From contig NZ_FPKU01000001.1 in the NCBI RefSeq assembly GCF_900119845.1, positions 124,001-188,000 of the forward strand: DNA of 64,000 nucleotides, given 5' to 3'. The notes under the pieces were generated by a model. The model did not search any database and was not told where the DNA came from. It saw only the letters and a program-made list of their open reading frames with translations. The translations under genes and the position numbers were made by a program. Below are positions 38,002-47,605 of this stretch, piece by piece. The DNA comes from Devosia enhydra. GTDB lineage: Bacteria; Pseudomonadota; Alphaproteobacteria; Rhizobiales; Devosiaceae. Each line of letters starts with the position of its first letter. Within the stretch, counting starts at the first letter, position 1.

Positions 38002-39816
38002 ATGAGCCTGCAGGACTTCCATCGAGACTACCGCTCCGACGTTCTGGCGACTGTGGTCGAGCGTGTGGCATCTGACGAAGGGCCGTTCCCATCGGAGGAG
38101 CTCGTCTTCGCCGAGATGGTGATGGATCACGTATCTCAGGTCGGGATCAGCGAAAGCCCGACGATCTGCCATTGGAACGGAACTGTCGGCAATGCGAAGC
38201 TCAGGATCACGGGCTATTCTCTTTCCGCGGACGAGACTGCCCTCGACCTCTTCGTCACGCATTATTTCGGATCGGACGAGCTGATCGAGCTCAGGGATAG
38301 CGAGGCCGTGGCCACAGCAAGCGAGGGCGTGAAGTTCCTTTTGAAGGCCGCGGATGGGAAGCTCGAAGCCAAGATCGACCCGACACATCCCGTAAGGGGC
38401 CTTGTCGCGACCCTCAGCTCCCGCTGGGGGAGTCTCGATCGATTGCGTGTTTTTGTGCTGACCGATGGCGTGACCAAGAGCAAGCGCTTCGCCAGCAAGG
38501 AGGTGCAGGGCAAGATGGTGACCATCGAGGCGATGGATATCGAACGCCTGTTCCGACACACCGATGGCAAGCCCCGCGATGAGATTGCCCTCAGCCTCGT
38601 TCAGTCGATTGGTCGGCCACTCCCTTGTGTCCACGTCCCCGACCCGGATGCTGACTACGAGTACGTGCTGACAGCCATCCCCGGCGTTGTCATCCGCGAC
38701 CTTTACCTCAGGTTTGGCTCGCAACTCCTTGAAGCGAATGTCAGAACATTCCTGGGCACGAAGAAGACAGTGAACAAGGGGATCATCGAGACCCTGAAGT
38801 CGGAACCCGAGCATTTTCTCGCGTTCAACAACGGCTTGGTTCTTGTTTGCGATGAGGCGGACTTCGAACGGACGGAAGACGGCAGTCGTGGGTTGTCGTT
38901 CCTTAAGGGACTGCAGATCGTGAATGGTGGTCAAACCACGTCATCGGTCTATTTTGCCTCCCGCGATGACAAGACGCTGGACCTGAGCCACGTGATGATC
39001 CCCGCCAAGATCATCATACTCAAGGGGAGCAATGACGATGCCCGCGAGAGGCTGATCAGCAATGTCTCAAAGTATGCGAACAGCCAGAACGCGGTAAAGC
39101 TCTCGGACCTCTCGGCCAACAGGCCGTTCCACGTCCAGCTGGAAAAGCTCGCCAATGAGACCTGGTGCCCTGATGGATCGACACGCTGGTTCTATGAAAG
39201 GGCCGCGGGCGCCTACAACGTCATGCTGCTGCGAGATGGAGCTACGCCGGCACGGCGGAAGAAGCTCCAGGAGATCGTTGCCCCCAAACGCAAGCTGAGC
39301 AAGACAGACGTAGCCAAGTATCTGGAGGCTTGGCGAGGGAAGCCAGCACAGGTGGCCTATGCCGGCGAGAAGAACTTCGCAGCGTTCATGTCTGCACTAG
39401 ACGAGAATCCAGCTCTCGTCCCGAACCCACTTGATGCAAGGTGGTACAAGGGGTTGATCGCGAAGGTCATCCTCTACAAGGCCGTTGAGCAGATGATCAA
39501 GACGAAGGAGGCCAAGGAGATCTTCCGTCAGGGCTGGGTCAACATCGCCACCTATGTGCTGGCGGTTGTTGGCGACCGCTTGGGGGATCGCCTGGATCTC
39601 GAGCAAATCTGGCTGGAGCAGGACATCTCCCAGCCGTTCCGCGAGTTGCTCTGGGACTGGGCGCTTACCGTCAACGCCGAGTTCGGCCGCATCGCACCCG
39701 GTCAGCAGATCTCCGAGGTGGCAAAGCGGACAGCAGTCTGGGATGAGATTCGGGCGGCAAAGTTTGCTGGTCCTAGTCCCGGCATCCCCGAAATGCGCCA
39801 GCGTCAATTCGCCTGA
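38002..39816 (+). CDS. AIPR-family (abortive infection phage resistance) protein
   Basis: 604 residues. The AIPR family signature LQIVNGGQTTSSVYFA is at residues ~305-320, preceded by FLAFNNGLVLVCDEA and followed by NDDARERLISNVSKYANSQN, both typical of the family. AIPR proteins are linked to phage resistance by abortive infection. It follows the nuclease gene by 2 nt. The gene ends 3 nt before the converging methyltransferase. Confidence 0.9.
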   Translation: MSLQDFHRDYRSDVLATVVERVASDEGPFPSEELVFAEMVMDHVSQVGISESPTICHWNGTVGNAKLRITGYSLSADETALDLFVTHYFGSDELIELRDSEAVATASEGVKFLLKAADGKLEAKIDPTHPVRGLVATLSSRWGSLDRLRVFVLTDGVTKSKRFASKEVQGKMVTIEAMDIERLFRHTDGKPRDEIALSLVQSIGRPLPCVHVPDPDADYEYVLTAIPGVVIRDLYLRFGSQLLEANVRTFLGTKKTVNKGIIETLKSEPEHFLAFNNGLVLVCDEADFERTEDGSRGLSFLKGLQIVNGGQTTSSVYFASRDDKTLDLSHVMIPAKIIILKGSNDDARERLISNVSKYANSQNAVKLSDLSANRPFHVQLEKLANETWCPDGSTRWFYERAAGAYNVMLLRDGATPARRKKLQEIVAPKRKLSKTDVAKYLEAWRGKPAQVAYAGEKNFAAFMSALDENPALVPNPLDARWYKGLIAKVILYKAVEQMIKTKEAKEIFRQGWVNIATYVLAVVGDRLGDRLDLEQIWLEQDISQPFRELLWDWALTVNAEFGRIAPGQQISEVAKRTAVWDEIRAAKFAGPSPGIPEMRQRQFA

Positions 39817-39819
39817 TCC

Positions 39820-41388
39820 CTACGCGGGGAGCAGCTCTTGGCAGACGGCTTTAGCCTCCGATTCTTTCGGGTCGATCGCGCCGTAGATCAGTGCCGCGAT
39901 TTGGCGCGCGAGGAATGGCGGCACAGCATTGCCGACTTGGACGTACTGCTCCGTCCTGCTTCCCATGAACAGGTAGTCGTCGGGGAAGGTCTGCAACCGC
40001 GCTGCCTCTCTGACGGTCAGGCTCCGACACTGAAGGGGGTCAGGGTGGATGAAGTAGTGGCCGTCCTTTGAGATGTGGCTTGTGACGGTCGTTGACGGTT
40101 CGCCGGCGAGCTGCACCCGGAAGCGATCCTTGAACATGCCAGTGTGCCAATTCTTGTGGTTCGGGACCAAGCTCGCGGGAAAGTCCTCGGCTTTGGGGCT
40201 CGTTCCATACTCTTGGCCATAGGCCGCCACGAACAAGTAACGCCCAAGGTCCGACAACATGTGCCCGCGGGTTTCATGCTGGGCGAGAGTCTTCAGCTCA
40301 GGTCGCTCGATCCATTGCTTGAGCGCATCGTTAGAGTTGCCGTAGCCCGCCGGCAATGAACGGTCCGCGCGCGCAAGTGACTTGCCGTCAGCAAGCTGTC
40401 TTGAGATGGCTCGCAAAGCGCGGGCAAAGTCCACCTGTCCGGAGGAACCTGCTAACAGTAACGACGCCGCGGACTTCACGGCCGCATGCCATTCCTCGAA
40501 GCCGTCAGCGCGGCTGAGGCCGCTTCGCAGTTTGGGCAGGTTTCCAATAGCCTCGCTGACATTGAGAGGCGTAGCCACCTCTATTTCGGCATTGGCCATA
40601 TGCCGCGCTACGTCTGAACGTATCCCCACGATGATCACGCGGTGCCTTCGCTGCGGCACGCCGAACGCTTCTGCCCGGACGATGAAATCGGAAGGCCGCC
40701 GGGCCGCCTTCAGTCGAGCTACGCCGTCGGCGACCCGGATCGCCCTGAGCTCGTAGAGGCCCTTGCCGTGCCCGCCTACCGAAGACAGGTCCTCCATGAG
40801 CATCTCGAACACCAGACGGCTTTCGACGGTGGAGGATAGCATGCCCTTGACGTTCTCCATCACGAAGACCGCTGGGCGAAGCCGATCGAGCACTCGGATG
40901 TACTCTCGGAAGAGGTAGTGGCGAGCGTCTTCCTCGGGTACGTAGCCGATCTTTCCTCTGGATCGCGCTCGACCGACAAGTGAGTAGGCTTGGCAGGGAG
41001 GGCCGCCGATCAGGATGGTGTCATCGAAACCTCGGCGTAGCCTGTCAATGGCCTGATCGATGGCTTCTGTGGCCTCTTGAGTGCCAAGCTCGAGACGACG
41101 AGCCTCTCGGGACGCATTCATGAATGCCGTGGGATCGACTTCTTCCCAATCAGGCTCATTCCGTGCGCCAGCGTGGAAGTCGATGAAGTCCTTCGGGAGG
41201 CGGCCGTGGCGGACCTGATGATCCCGCAAGAAGGCTCGCAGGCTCAAAGTTCGGTGAGCCGAGGCCTCCTTTTCGACCGAGATGCCTATATGGAACGGCG
41301 ACCGGCCGGCTTCCCTGTAGGAGGCGAAGCCTTCCCCGAGTCCGCCGGGGCCGGCGAACAGATCGACGATTCCAAAGGTCTGGGCCAC
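39820..41388 (-). CDS. C5 cytosine DNA methyltransferase
   Basis: 522 residues. Motifs of m5C methyltransferases: I DLFAGPGGLGEGFAS, IV GGPPCQAYSLVGRA with the catalytic Cys, VI VMENVKGM, VIII QRRHRVIIVG, IX SLTVREAARLQTFPDDYLF and X QVGNAVPPFLARQIA. The region between VIII and IX holds the target-recognition domain; target sequence unknown. It presumably protects host DNA from the nuclease of the convergent operon. It shares a 61-nt divergent promoter region with vsr. Confidence 0.95.
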   Translation of the reverse strand: MAQTFGIVDLFAGPGGLGEGFASYREAGRSPFHIGISVEKEASAHRTLSLRAFLRDHQVRHGRLPKDFIDFHAGARNEPDWEEVDPTAFMNASREARRLELGTQEATEAIDQAIDRLRRGFDDTILIGGPPCQAYSLVGRARSRGKIGYVPEEDARHYLFREYIRVLDRLRPAVFVMENVKGMLSSTVESRLVFEMLMEDLSSVGGHGKGLYELRAIRVADGVARLKAARRPSDFIVRAEAFGVPQRRHRVIIVGIRSDVARHMANAEIEVATPLNVSEAIGNLPKLRSGLSRADGFEEWHAAVKSAASLLLAGSSGQVDFARALRAISRQLADGKSLARADRSLPAGYGNSNDALKQWIERPELKTLAQHETRGHMLSDLGRYLFVAAYGQEYGTSPKAEDFPASLVPNHKNWHTGMFKDRFRVQLAGEPSTTVTSHISKDGHYFIHPDPLQCRSLTVREAARLQTFPDDYLFMGSRTEQYVQVGNAVPPFLARQIAALIYGAIDPKESEAKAVCQELLPA

Positions 41389-41449
41389 AATTGATTCTCA
41401 GAATTCCAAACCACGTATACCAGCTAGACGATCGGAGACCAGGTAGGCC

Positions 41450-41896
41450 GTGGCCGACATAGTGGACAAGGCGACCAGATCCCGGATGATGGCCGGGATC
41501 AAGGGTGGCAACACCAAGCCAGAGCGGGATCTTCGCGCGGCCCTGCACGCTCGCGGTTTCCGATATCGACTTCACGCCAAGAGCATAGTTGGCCGGCCCG
41601 ATCTCGTTTTCCCGAAGTACCGCGCGGTCGTGTTCGTCCACGGCTGCTTCTGGCATCGCCACGAGGGCTGTCGGTACGCTACGACGCCGGCAACCAGGCC
41701 GGAATTCTGGGAGGCAAAGTTCGCAGAAAACGTCGCTCGCGATGCGCGTGTCCAAGCGGAATTGCTGAGCTTAAGTTGGCGGGTTGCCACTGTGTGGGAG
41801 TGCGCCCTTAAGCGGCGTGCTGAAGTCTGTATGATTGCAGACCAGATCGCGCTTTGGCTCATCTCTGTCGATGCTGTGATTGAGGTTGGGGCATGA
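41450..41896 (+). CDS. vsr: Very short patch repair endonuclease (Vsr)
   Basis: 148 residues from a GTG start. Opens MADIVDKATRSRMMAGIKGG. The Vsr core is GRPDLVFPKYRAVVFVHGCF followed by WHRHEGC, with the active-site Asp, Cys and His. It nicks T:G mismatches created by deamination of 5-methylcytosine. It accompanies the divergent C5 methyltransferase, the usual partner. Confidence 0.95.
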   Translation: MADIVDKATRSRMMAGIKGGNTKPERDLRAALHARGFRYRLHAKSIVGRPDLVFPKYRAVVFVHGCFWHRHEGCRYATTPATRPEFWEAKFAENVARDARVQAELLSLSWRVATVWECALKRRAEVCMIADQIALWLISVDAVIEVGA

Positions 41897-42004
41897 ACCC
41901 AAGCGGGTGCTGTTTTCTTGTGCGCGCCGCCGAGTCCGCCGCGGTTGACTGTCGGCTGCGCCTTCTGGATTGACCCCCCCGGGATTTCCAGCCAATCGTT
42001 GCAG

Positions 42005-42286
42005 ATGGAATGGTTGGTGGAATTCGAGGGCGAACAACGCCCGCTGCAGACGATCTGGACCCATGAGGCGGCCTGCATAATCGGGCCGTTGAAGGCCACC
42101 GTGGAGAACGCGTTGGGCGGCGCTGCAGACCTAGAGGAACTAGAGGGCTTGAAGATCATCGTGTATGTCGAGGAGACTGAGACGGGGGCCGAGTGGGGGT
42201 TCAAGTTCAGAGGTCCAGCTGCTGCCGTCAACTATGCGATCTATTTGGTAGGACGTTCGTCGCCCGTTATCGACTTCAGAAATTAA
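42005..42286 (+). CDS. Hypothetical small protein
   Basis: About 93 residues from the ATG at 42005 (MEWLVEFEGEQRPLQTIWTH). Acidic, with alternating beta-strand-like segments (LEGLKIIVYVEETETGAEWG) and no recognised domain. An earlier start (41918) would place part of it over an odd Pro-rich stretch. Downstream of vsr by about 110 nt; could belong to the same island. Confidence 0.5.
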   Translation: MEWLVEFEGEQRPLQTIWTHEAACIIGPLKATVENALGGAADLEELEGLKIIVYVEETETGAEWGFKFRGPAAAVNYAIYLVGRSSPVIDFRN

Positions 42287-42579
42287 CGGGTCGGCACACT
42301 CGTGATCATCAAGTTTAGCAGGACTGTACGCCCAATACTTCTTGCTGCAATGCCTTACAGATCCGAATCTCACCCAGACCACTGGTATTATGATCACGGT
42401 TGCGATGGGGCGAACAGGGCACCACCAAAGGCGAGCAGCAATATGACGAAGAGGGGCATTCCAACATCGTGCTCGCCGAGGTGAAGCGCCCCGCTCCAGA
42501 AGTCGACAAAGGGCAAGAGAGAGGTGAAGGTGATCAACCATCTCGGGGACGAGGTGATGAAGGTGGTGGGGGTTTAGCG

Positions 42580-43218
42580 GTGAAGCAGCCAAACAATGTG
42601 AACGCACTGAGTGAGTTTGGACGGGTCCGACTGTCCAAGACCTTCTTCATGCGCGATTTCCTGTTTTCCGACATTGCCGCAATCCACGGGTTCAACAACG
42701 TGCCCGACGATCCCGACCTCGCGATCGCTGCTGGAACCAAGCTCTGCGAAGAACTGCTTGAGCCATTGCAGGATCGGTTCGGGCGTATTGCGATCCGCTC
42801 AGCTTACCGCTCGCCTGAGGTCAACGGCTTCGGCAATGTGATGCAGAAGGAGGGCAAGAGCGGCTACACGTGTGCCGACAACGAGTCCAACTATGCGGCC
42901 CATATCTGGGACCGCAGGGACAAGGCAGGGCGCATGGGGGCCACCGCCTGCATCATCGTCCCGCGCTTCCATGATCAGTTCTCGGCTGAGGGCGACTGGA
43001 CGAAGCTGGCGTGGTGGATCCACGATCATCTTCCCTATTCATCGCTGCATTTCTTTCCCAAGTTCTGGGCCTTCAACATCAGCTGGCGAGAGGATCCGGA
43101 GCGAAGGATCGATAGCTATGTCGCGCCGCGAGGCTGCCTGACGAAGCCCGGCACGCCCAACCATGAAGGCAGCCATGCGAAGGAATGGGCCGGCATCGAG
43201 AGTGCCATGATCGCATGA
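42580..43218 (+). CDS. Hypothetical protein, possibly peptidase M15-like
   Basis: 212 residues from a GTG at 42580 preceded by a G-rich (GGTGGGGG) stretch. Starting at 42400 would add a low-complexity, Glu/Gly-rich piece that looks like another gene's debris. The protein contains FFMRDFLFSDIAAIHGFNNV, IAIRSAYRSPEVNGFGN and HIWDRRDKAGRMGATACIIV, then WWIHDHLPYSSLHFFPKFW. The RSAYRSPEVNGFGN segment recalls the D,D-carboxypeptidase/M15 fold, but catalytic ligands are not certain. Stop and the next pseudogene start overlap (ATGA). Confidence 0.6.
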   Translation: MKQPNNVNALSEFGRVRLSKTFFMRDFLFSDIAAIHGFNNVPDDPDLAIAAGTKLCEELLEPLQDRFGRIAIRSAYRSPEVNGFGNVMQKEGKSGYTCADNESNYAAHIWDRRDKAGRMGATACIIVPRFHDQFSAEGDWTKLAWWIHDHLPYSSLHFFPKFWAFNISWREDPERRIDSYVAPRGCLTKPGTPNHEGSHAKEWAGIESAMIA

Positions 43219-44160
43219 CGCTGCTCTATGCCGCCACCTTCACCAAGGCACTCGACCGGCTAACGGCCGCCGAGCAGAAGCAGGTAAAGATCACCGCGTT
43301 CGACCTGGCACAGGACGAGAGCGCCAATGGCATGCAATTGCACTAAGTGGAATCGGCGACGGGATTCTGGACCGCCCGCGTCAGCCAAGACATCCGCATC
43401 GTGCTGCATAAGGGTGGCGAGCCGATTGCATTTCACCCACATAGTGGTCGATGAAGCGCAGGACCTGTCCGTCGCCCAGGCCCGGTTCCTAGCTGCGATC
43501 GGCAGGGCAGAACGGCCGGACGCGCTGTTCTTCACCGGTGACCTCGGCCAGCGCATCTTCCATCTGCCATTCTCATGGGCCCGGTTGGGTCTCGACGTAC
43601 GAGGCCCAGCCCACGTGCTCAAGGTCTGCTACCGCACCTCGCACTAGATCCGGAGCACGGCCGATCGCCTGCTCGAACCAGAGATCGCGGATCTCGATGG
43701 TAATGAGGAGAGTCGGCGTGGCACAGTATCAGTGTTCGATGGACCGGAGCCCCTTGTGCGGTTGTTTCCCGATGAAGCCGCCGAGACCGCAGGGGTGGCA
43801 GAGTGGCTGCGAGCCAGGCGGGACGAGGGGATGGCCGAGCACGAGCTCGCCGTCCTAGTTCGCGGGCAGCAGCAGCTCGGTCGCGCACGTGCTGCCATGA
43901 AGGCCGCCGGCATCGAGGTCCGAGCCATCACGATGCACGACGCCAAGGGGCTTGAGTTTCGAGCGGTAGCTGTGATGGCGCTGGATGACGACGTCCTCCC
44001 TGACCCTGAGCGCCTTGCCGGCGTCGGAGACGTCGCCGACATTGCCGCCCTCCAGGACACCGAGCGCCACCCACTTTATGTTGCTGCAACTCGCGCCAGG
44101 GACCGCCTCATGCTAACGGGTGTGGCCCCAGGATCGGAGTTCCTGGAAGATATTCATTAA
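43215..44160 (+). pseudogene. UvrD-like DNA helicase remnant with N-terminal ParE/RelE-like domain
   Basis: ATG at 43215 (overlapping the previous stop): MTLLYAATFTKALDRLTAAE, then a TAA at 43345, VESATGFWTARVSQDIRIVL and HKGGEPIAFHP, a ParE/RelE-like fold. A jump to FTHIVVDEAQDLSVAQARFL (helicase motif II) shows a large internal deletion; another stop (TAG, 43646-43648) follows KVCYRTSH. Motifs V and VI remain: TMHDAKGLEFRAVAVMALDD and YVAATRARDRLMLTG. Walker A is missing. Confidence 0.8.
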
Positions 44161-45600
44161 CGCGAATAGGCTGCTACCGCCTTGATGGACATGCAGCTGG
44201 GCGAGGTGTTTCATGGCAATGATCCCCTTCCCGAGAGTTTCAGATGTCCATCGGAGAGACGTGCACCGTGAATTCCAACGGTTATAGGCGGCAGATACAC
44301 CGGCGGTCGCGCGATTCGGGGCACCCCCTGCGCTCGGTGAGAATTCGACGGTGCCGACCTTATTATAAAGTTAATCTCGCCGGGAATTATTTCGATAATG
44401 CAGGTGCCGTAAACATTTGGATCGTTTGCCCGCCCTTGGGCGCATACCGCGACCGCAGGTGATAGTTGTGGCCGGTTTCGTCGCCGATCGTCAACGAACC
44501 AAGACTTTTGCTTGCCGGCCACCCACCGGGCTGAACCAGAATGGCAAATGCCTCAACCCTGCTGGTCTCGATGGGGCCGGTCGGATAGCTATTCGGCTGA
44601 CCGCTGGCTCGACGCGCCAGCCGTGATGCAGTTAGAGGCAGCGCGGCTCAGCCGATAAAAGACGCCATGTGTGGTTTGGGGAAGGGTAATTGGCAGGGCG
44701 TGCATCCGCACATGAACCATCCATAACCGACGACATTATCGGGACGATTAACTAGAAAAACCTGTGCGGGGACATTCCGTAAATCATAACAATAATCATT
44801 TTCTAGATAATCGTTGGCCTCGGAAGCTAGGGTTTCGAAGTGTCACAGCTTCAATTGGCGCCCTTTTCGAGCCTCGTCGTTGACCCGAGGTCCAAGCCTT
44901 CACCTGAGTGTCCGAGGTGCAACTTCCGTGGGCCCGTTATAGATCTGGGTCCTAGTGCGTGCCGAGTCTGGCAAGCTCCACTCACGGCAGTGGTCAAAGC
45001 TCCAATTGGCGATCGGCTTCCACCGGGCTCGACACTGACCTCCACTCTCATGGCTATAAAGGGTATGCCTGTCCTAACAGCTGAAAGTGACATGCCGAAG
45101 CAGTGATATGCGCTTTCAGACCGTTGACAGACAGTCCCTCGATACTGGGCAAGATGGTGTGCCGCTAGCTTAATTTTATATTGATTATAAAGTTAATCGC
45201 TATGGCATTAACATCAATAATATAAATACGTGTAGAGCAGAACAGGCGCAACAGAGCATATACAACCTTGGTAAGGTTCTGCCGTTTCCGCTCGAAGATT
45301 TGATGTATCCCACTTTACAATCGTCCGCCTATCGGGGTATACACATTCACTGTCTGCTTCGGGGAACACCCACCCCCTACCTCTGCCGTTTCCATCCGCA
45401 TTTGCTCTAAGGTCACCCTTAGAAAAAATAAGGGGGAAAACGACGGACGGGCGAAGCTATTACAGAATGAAGAGAATAAACTCTCATATGAATAGAGATG
45501 ATCAGATTGGATCCAGAATGAACCATGGATCAAGAGCTCAAGGTAATTAGCACTCTATCTTGAAAATCCTTATATAAGAATCCTACCAATATATTTTATA
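44161..45600. other. Low-GC gene-free stretch
   Basis: No convincing gene. It contains AT-rich palindromic pieces (TTATAAAGTTAATC at about 44363 and again near 45187; TTCTAGATAATCG near 44801). A plus-strand frame of 88 codons at 44840 has no recognisable content. GC is visibly lower than in the flanking genes. Confidence 0.5.
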
Positions 45601-45673
45601 ACAATTATCAAATATAATCCCCTCGGATGAGCTTCCCTGGTTCCATCCTTCAGGCAGGCCCACGCGCATTAAC

Positions 45674-45749
45674 AAGATAATGACGTAAGATAATCGGATA
45701 TCGAATTATGCAGATTATATTATCTATATAATCGCATCGGGTATTTTTG
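45674..45749 (+). repeat. 76-bp direct repeat, copy 1
   Basis: Begins AAGATAATGACGTAAGATAA and ends CATCGGGTATTTTTG. An identical copy is at 46088-46163. It contains a TTATATTATCTATATAAT near-palindrome. Both copies stand next to TTCCTGGTTCCC motifs (45777 and 46046). Confidence 0.95.
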
Positions 45750-45867
45750 ATATATAGGTGCCAGAGGCGGCATCTTTTCCTGGTTCCCGTTGGGAGGGTA
45801 GTATTCCGCGTGGTCGGAGTAGGGTTATCAGATAATGGTGTTGCCAGTAATTCGCTGGCCCGTATAA

Positions 45868-45964
45868 CCAACCATACCCCTTCAGCTCACGCTATCGCGC
45901 CATGCTCCCTCCCGCTGCGCGGATCGGTCGAGGCGCTTCGCGCTCGCTGAAGGGGTATGGTTGG
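45868..45964. repeat. Long REP-like hairpin, copy A
   Basis: Perfect 19-bp arms CCAACCATACCCCTTCAGC (45868-45886) and its reverse complement (45946-45964) around a 59-nt loop that is itself rich in short palindromes (CCCGCTGCGCGG, GGCGCTTCGCGC). A relative at 60772-60869 keeps the loop but has different arms that still pair. Confidence 0.9.
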
Positions 45965-46087
45965 GAAACTGCCCCGACCAGCGAGAGAGGGGGGTCACCA
46001 ATGGGATGCCTGTATCATTAGTGACAAGAGTGTATGGCGTCTTGCTTCCTGGTTCCCACAGAGAGGGGCTGCTGCCCCTTTATTATG

Positions 46088-46163
46088 AAGATAATGACGT
46101 AAGATAATCGGATATCGAATTATGCAGATTATATTATCTATATAATCGCATCGGGTATTTTTG
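46088..46163 (+). repeat. 76-bp direct repeat, copy 2
   Basis: Base-for-base identical to 45674-45749, 414 bp downstream in the same orientation. The intervening DNA holds the long hairpin. Confidence 0.95.
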
Positions 46164-46199
46164 GTAGCTACCTCTCAGTTCAGTGTTCACACCGGTCAC

Positions 46200-46900
46200 A
46201 CCCGCCTTTCTTCGTCCACCCCCCGGGGGTGACCGCATGCCAACGAGCACATCCCCCCACCTTTCTCACTGGCTCCACTTGGCGCTGTGCGCCTTTTGAA
46301 TGATCTCGAGAATGAACTGCCCCTCGACACACCGTGTCTCGCAGGTACCCAGCGAGCCGGCCCGAGCAGGTTCATCGCCTCGGATTTTTGACGGCGCCGT
46401 TCCTCGAGCAACCTCGGCAAGAATCTATCGGTTCGAGCAGATTCTGAGGTTGAGCGTCATGGTTCTCTCTCGCTCGTCGCTGCGAGCTCCTCCCCACGGT
46501 CCTACGCTACGCTTCGGACCGTGGGGCTTCGCATCGAGGTTGTTGGGAATATTGGAGAGGAGATGGCGAGCTGTCTTCCTTCTTGGTTCCCGTCGTAAGC
46601 GACGGACCGGTTTCCGGCCGCCAACTCTCCTGGGACCGCGAGCAGATAGGCAGGTTCATTCCGATCAACTTGAACGGCCGAGGGTGCAGTCCAGTGCCAA
46701 GCGAGCCACAGCGTGGCATTCGTCGGATGCCTGCGTTCCGATAATGCCACGGTAACCCTGTCGACTCGGTTGCGCACATCGCCTTTGCCTACAGCACTAG
46801 AGATTCGAAACGTTTAAAGTCGGGCGTTCGTCGATGTAATGTGCCGAGGTCGTGTTGTTGGCTGGGTAGCTCCACCAGGCAGCGACGGATCGGATATATT
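46200..46900. other. Conserved noncoding leader, copy A
   Basis: Colinear with 61120-61745. Shared blocks in order: a C-run followed by GGGGGTGA; CACCTT...GGCGCTGTGCGCCTTT; GAA..GTCCCTCGACACACC; GGTTCATCGCCT; AACCTCG; TGAGCGTC; TTCTTGGTTCCCGTCG with a CGACGG hairpin partner; CAGATAGGCAG; CGGCCGAG; GTCGGGCGTTC; TGTAATGTG. It precedes the helical gene at 47606, separated in this copy by a 0.5-kb insertion with a membrane protein gene. No coding frame is shared with confidence. Confidence 0.7.
46492..46526. repeat. REP-like hairpin
   Basis: Perfect 11-bp arms CCCCACGGTCC and GGACCGTGGGG around a 13-nt loop (TACGCTACGCTTC). Same core as 5898-5933 with compensated outer pairs. Confidence 0.85.
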
Positions 46901-47024
46901 TGCATGCAGTCGTAGTTCTGACTACGCTTAAACGGCCGGCTCAATCCTTGGATCAAGCTGGCTCGTTGACGGACCAATCGGTAGGCGCAGAATCGGTTCC
47001 TACGGATACCGGGGGGAGGGTCTT

Positions 47025-47213
47025 ATGAAAGCTCTGAAGTGGGTAATGATCGCCAGCGTTTGGCTGATTGTCTTCGGTGCTGTTTTCGCACTGAGCGGTC
47101 GGGATACAGGTGGAGCCGTAGTTAAAAGCGTTGCGACGTACCTGCCTATTCTCCTCATCGCTGCGGTGCTTTACGGGATCGTCGCAGGCGTGAAGAAGCT
47201 CGTCAGGCGCTAA
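47025..47213 (+). CDS. Small two-helix membrane protein
   Basis: 62 residues, strong ribosome binding site (GGGGGGAGGG, short spacing). Two membrane segments (WVMIASVWLIVFGAVFAL and LPILLIAAVLYGIVAG) with a short loop carrying SGRDTGG, and a positively charged end VKKLVRR. It lies in the stretch that is inserted in copy A relative to copy B of the duplicated locus. An 8-bp inverted repeat AACTCGAA...TTCGAGTT overlaps the stop codon. Function unknown. Confidence 0.7.
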   Translation: MKALKWVMIASVWLIVFGAVFALSGRDTGGAVVKSVATYLPILLIAAVLYGIVAGVKKLVRR

Positions 47214-47605
47214 CTCGAAAATTCCTCCCGGCTATTCGAGTTGCAGCATCTTAGCGACCTCGGACGATGTGTACCCCAATCGTTTCTGTCGTCCTGTCGT
47301 CGCGGCCGGGCCTTGATCCGCCGTTTCAGCCTGTTCCGCTGATACAGGCCCATCTCCTAGCAAATGATAGATTTTCTTGGTGGTCACGTCCCAAGGCGCC
47401 CTGCCGACCCGGGACCAGCAAGGCTGATTGACTGACGGGTGAACGCAGAGAACGGGGTAAGCCGTGGAGCGCAGGGGGCTAGGGATAGAATGTCCTGTCA
47501 GACCCCGCCGATCCAGGAAGGCTGCCGAATACCGGCTGCCGGCAGCAAAGGCAGCTTGACGAACAATAAGCTATTTGTACCGATGAACGGCAGCTGGAGA
47601 GAAGA

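Noticed and set aside
37852-38934. 360-codon minus-strand frame over the AIPR gene
   Set aside because: Antisense to the AIPR gene with its family signature; no recognisable product.
44840-45106. 88-codon frame with CPRCNF motif (possible zinc site)
   Set aside because: Only one CxxC, poor start context and low-complexity surroundings; not enough to call a gene.
46196-46420. Minus-strand peptide similar to one at 61123-61323
   Set aside because: Similarity follows from the DNA similarity of the leaders; the frames are not clearly kept by codon-type changes, so no CDS was called.
47212-47242. 8-bp inverted repeat after the small membrane gene as terminator
   Set aside because: No T-run follows and the stem is short; it may be a hairpin of other function.
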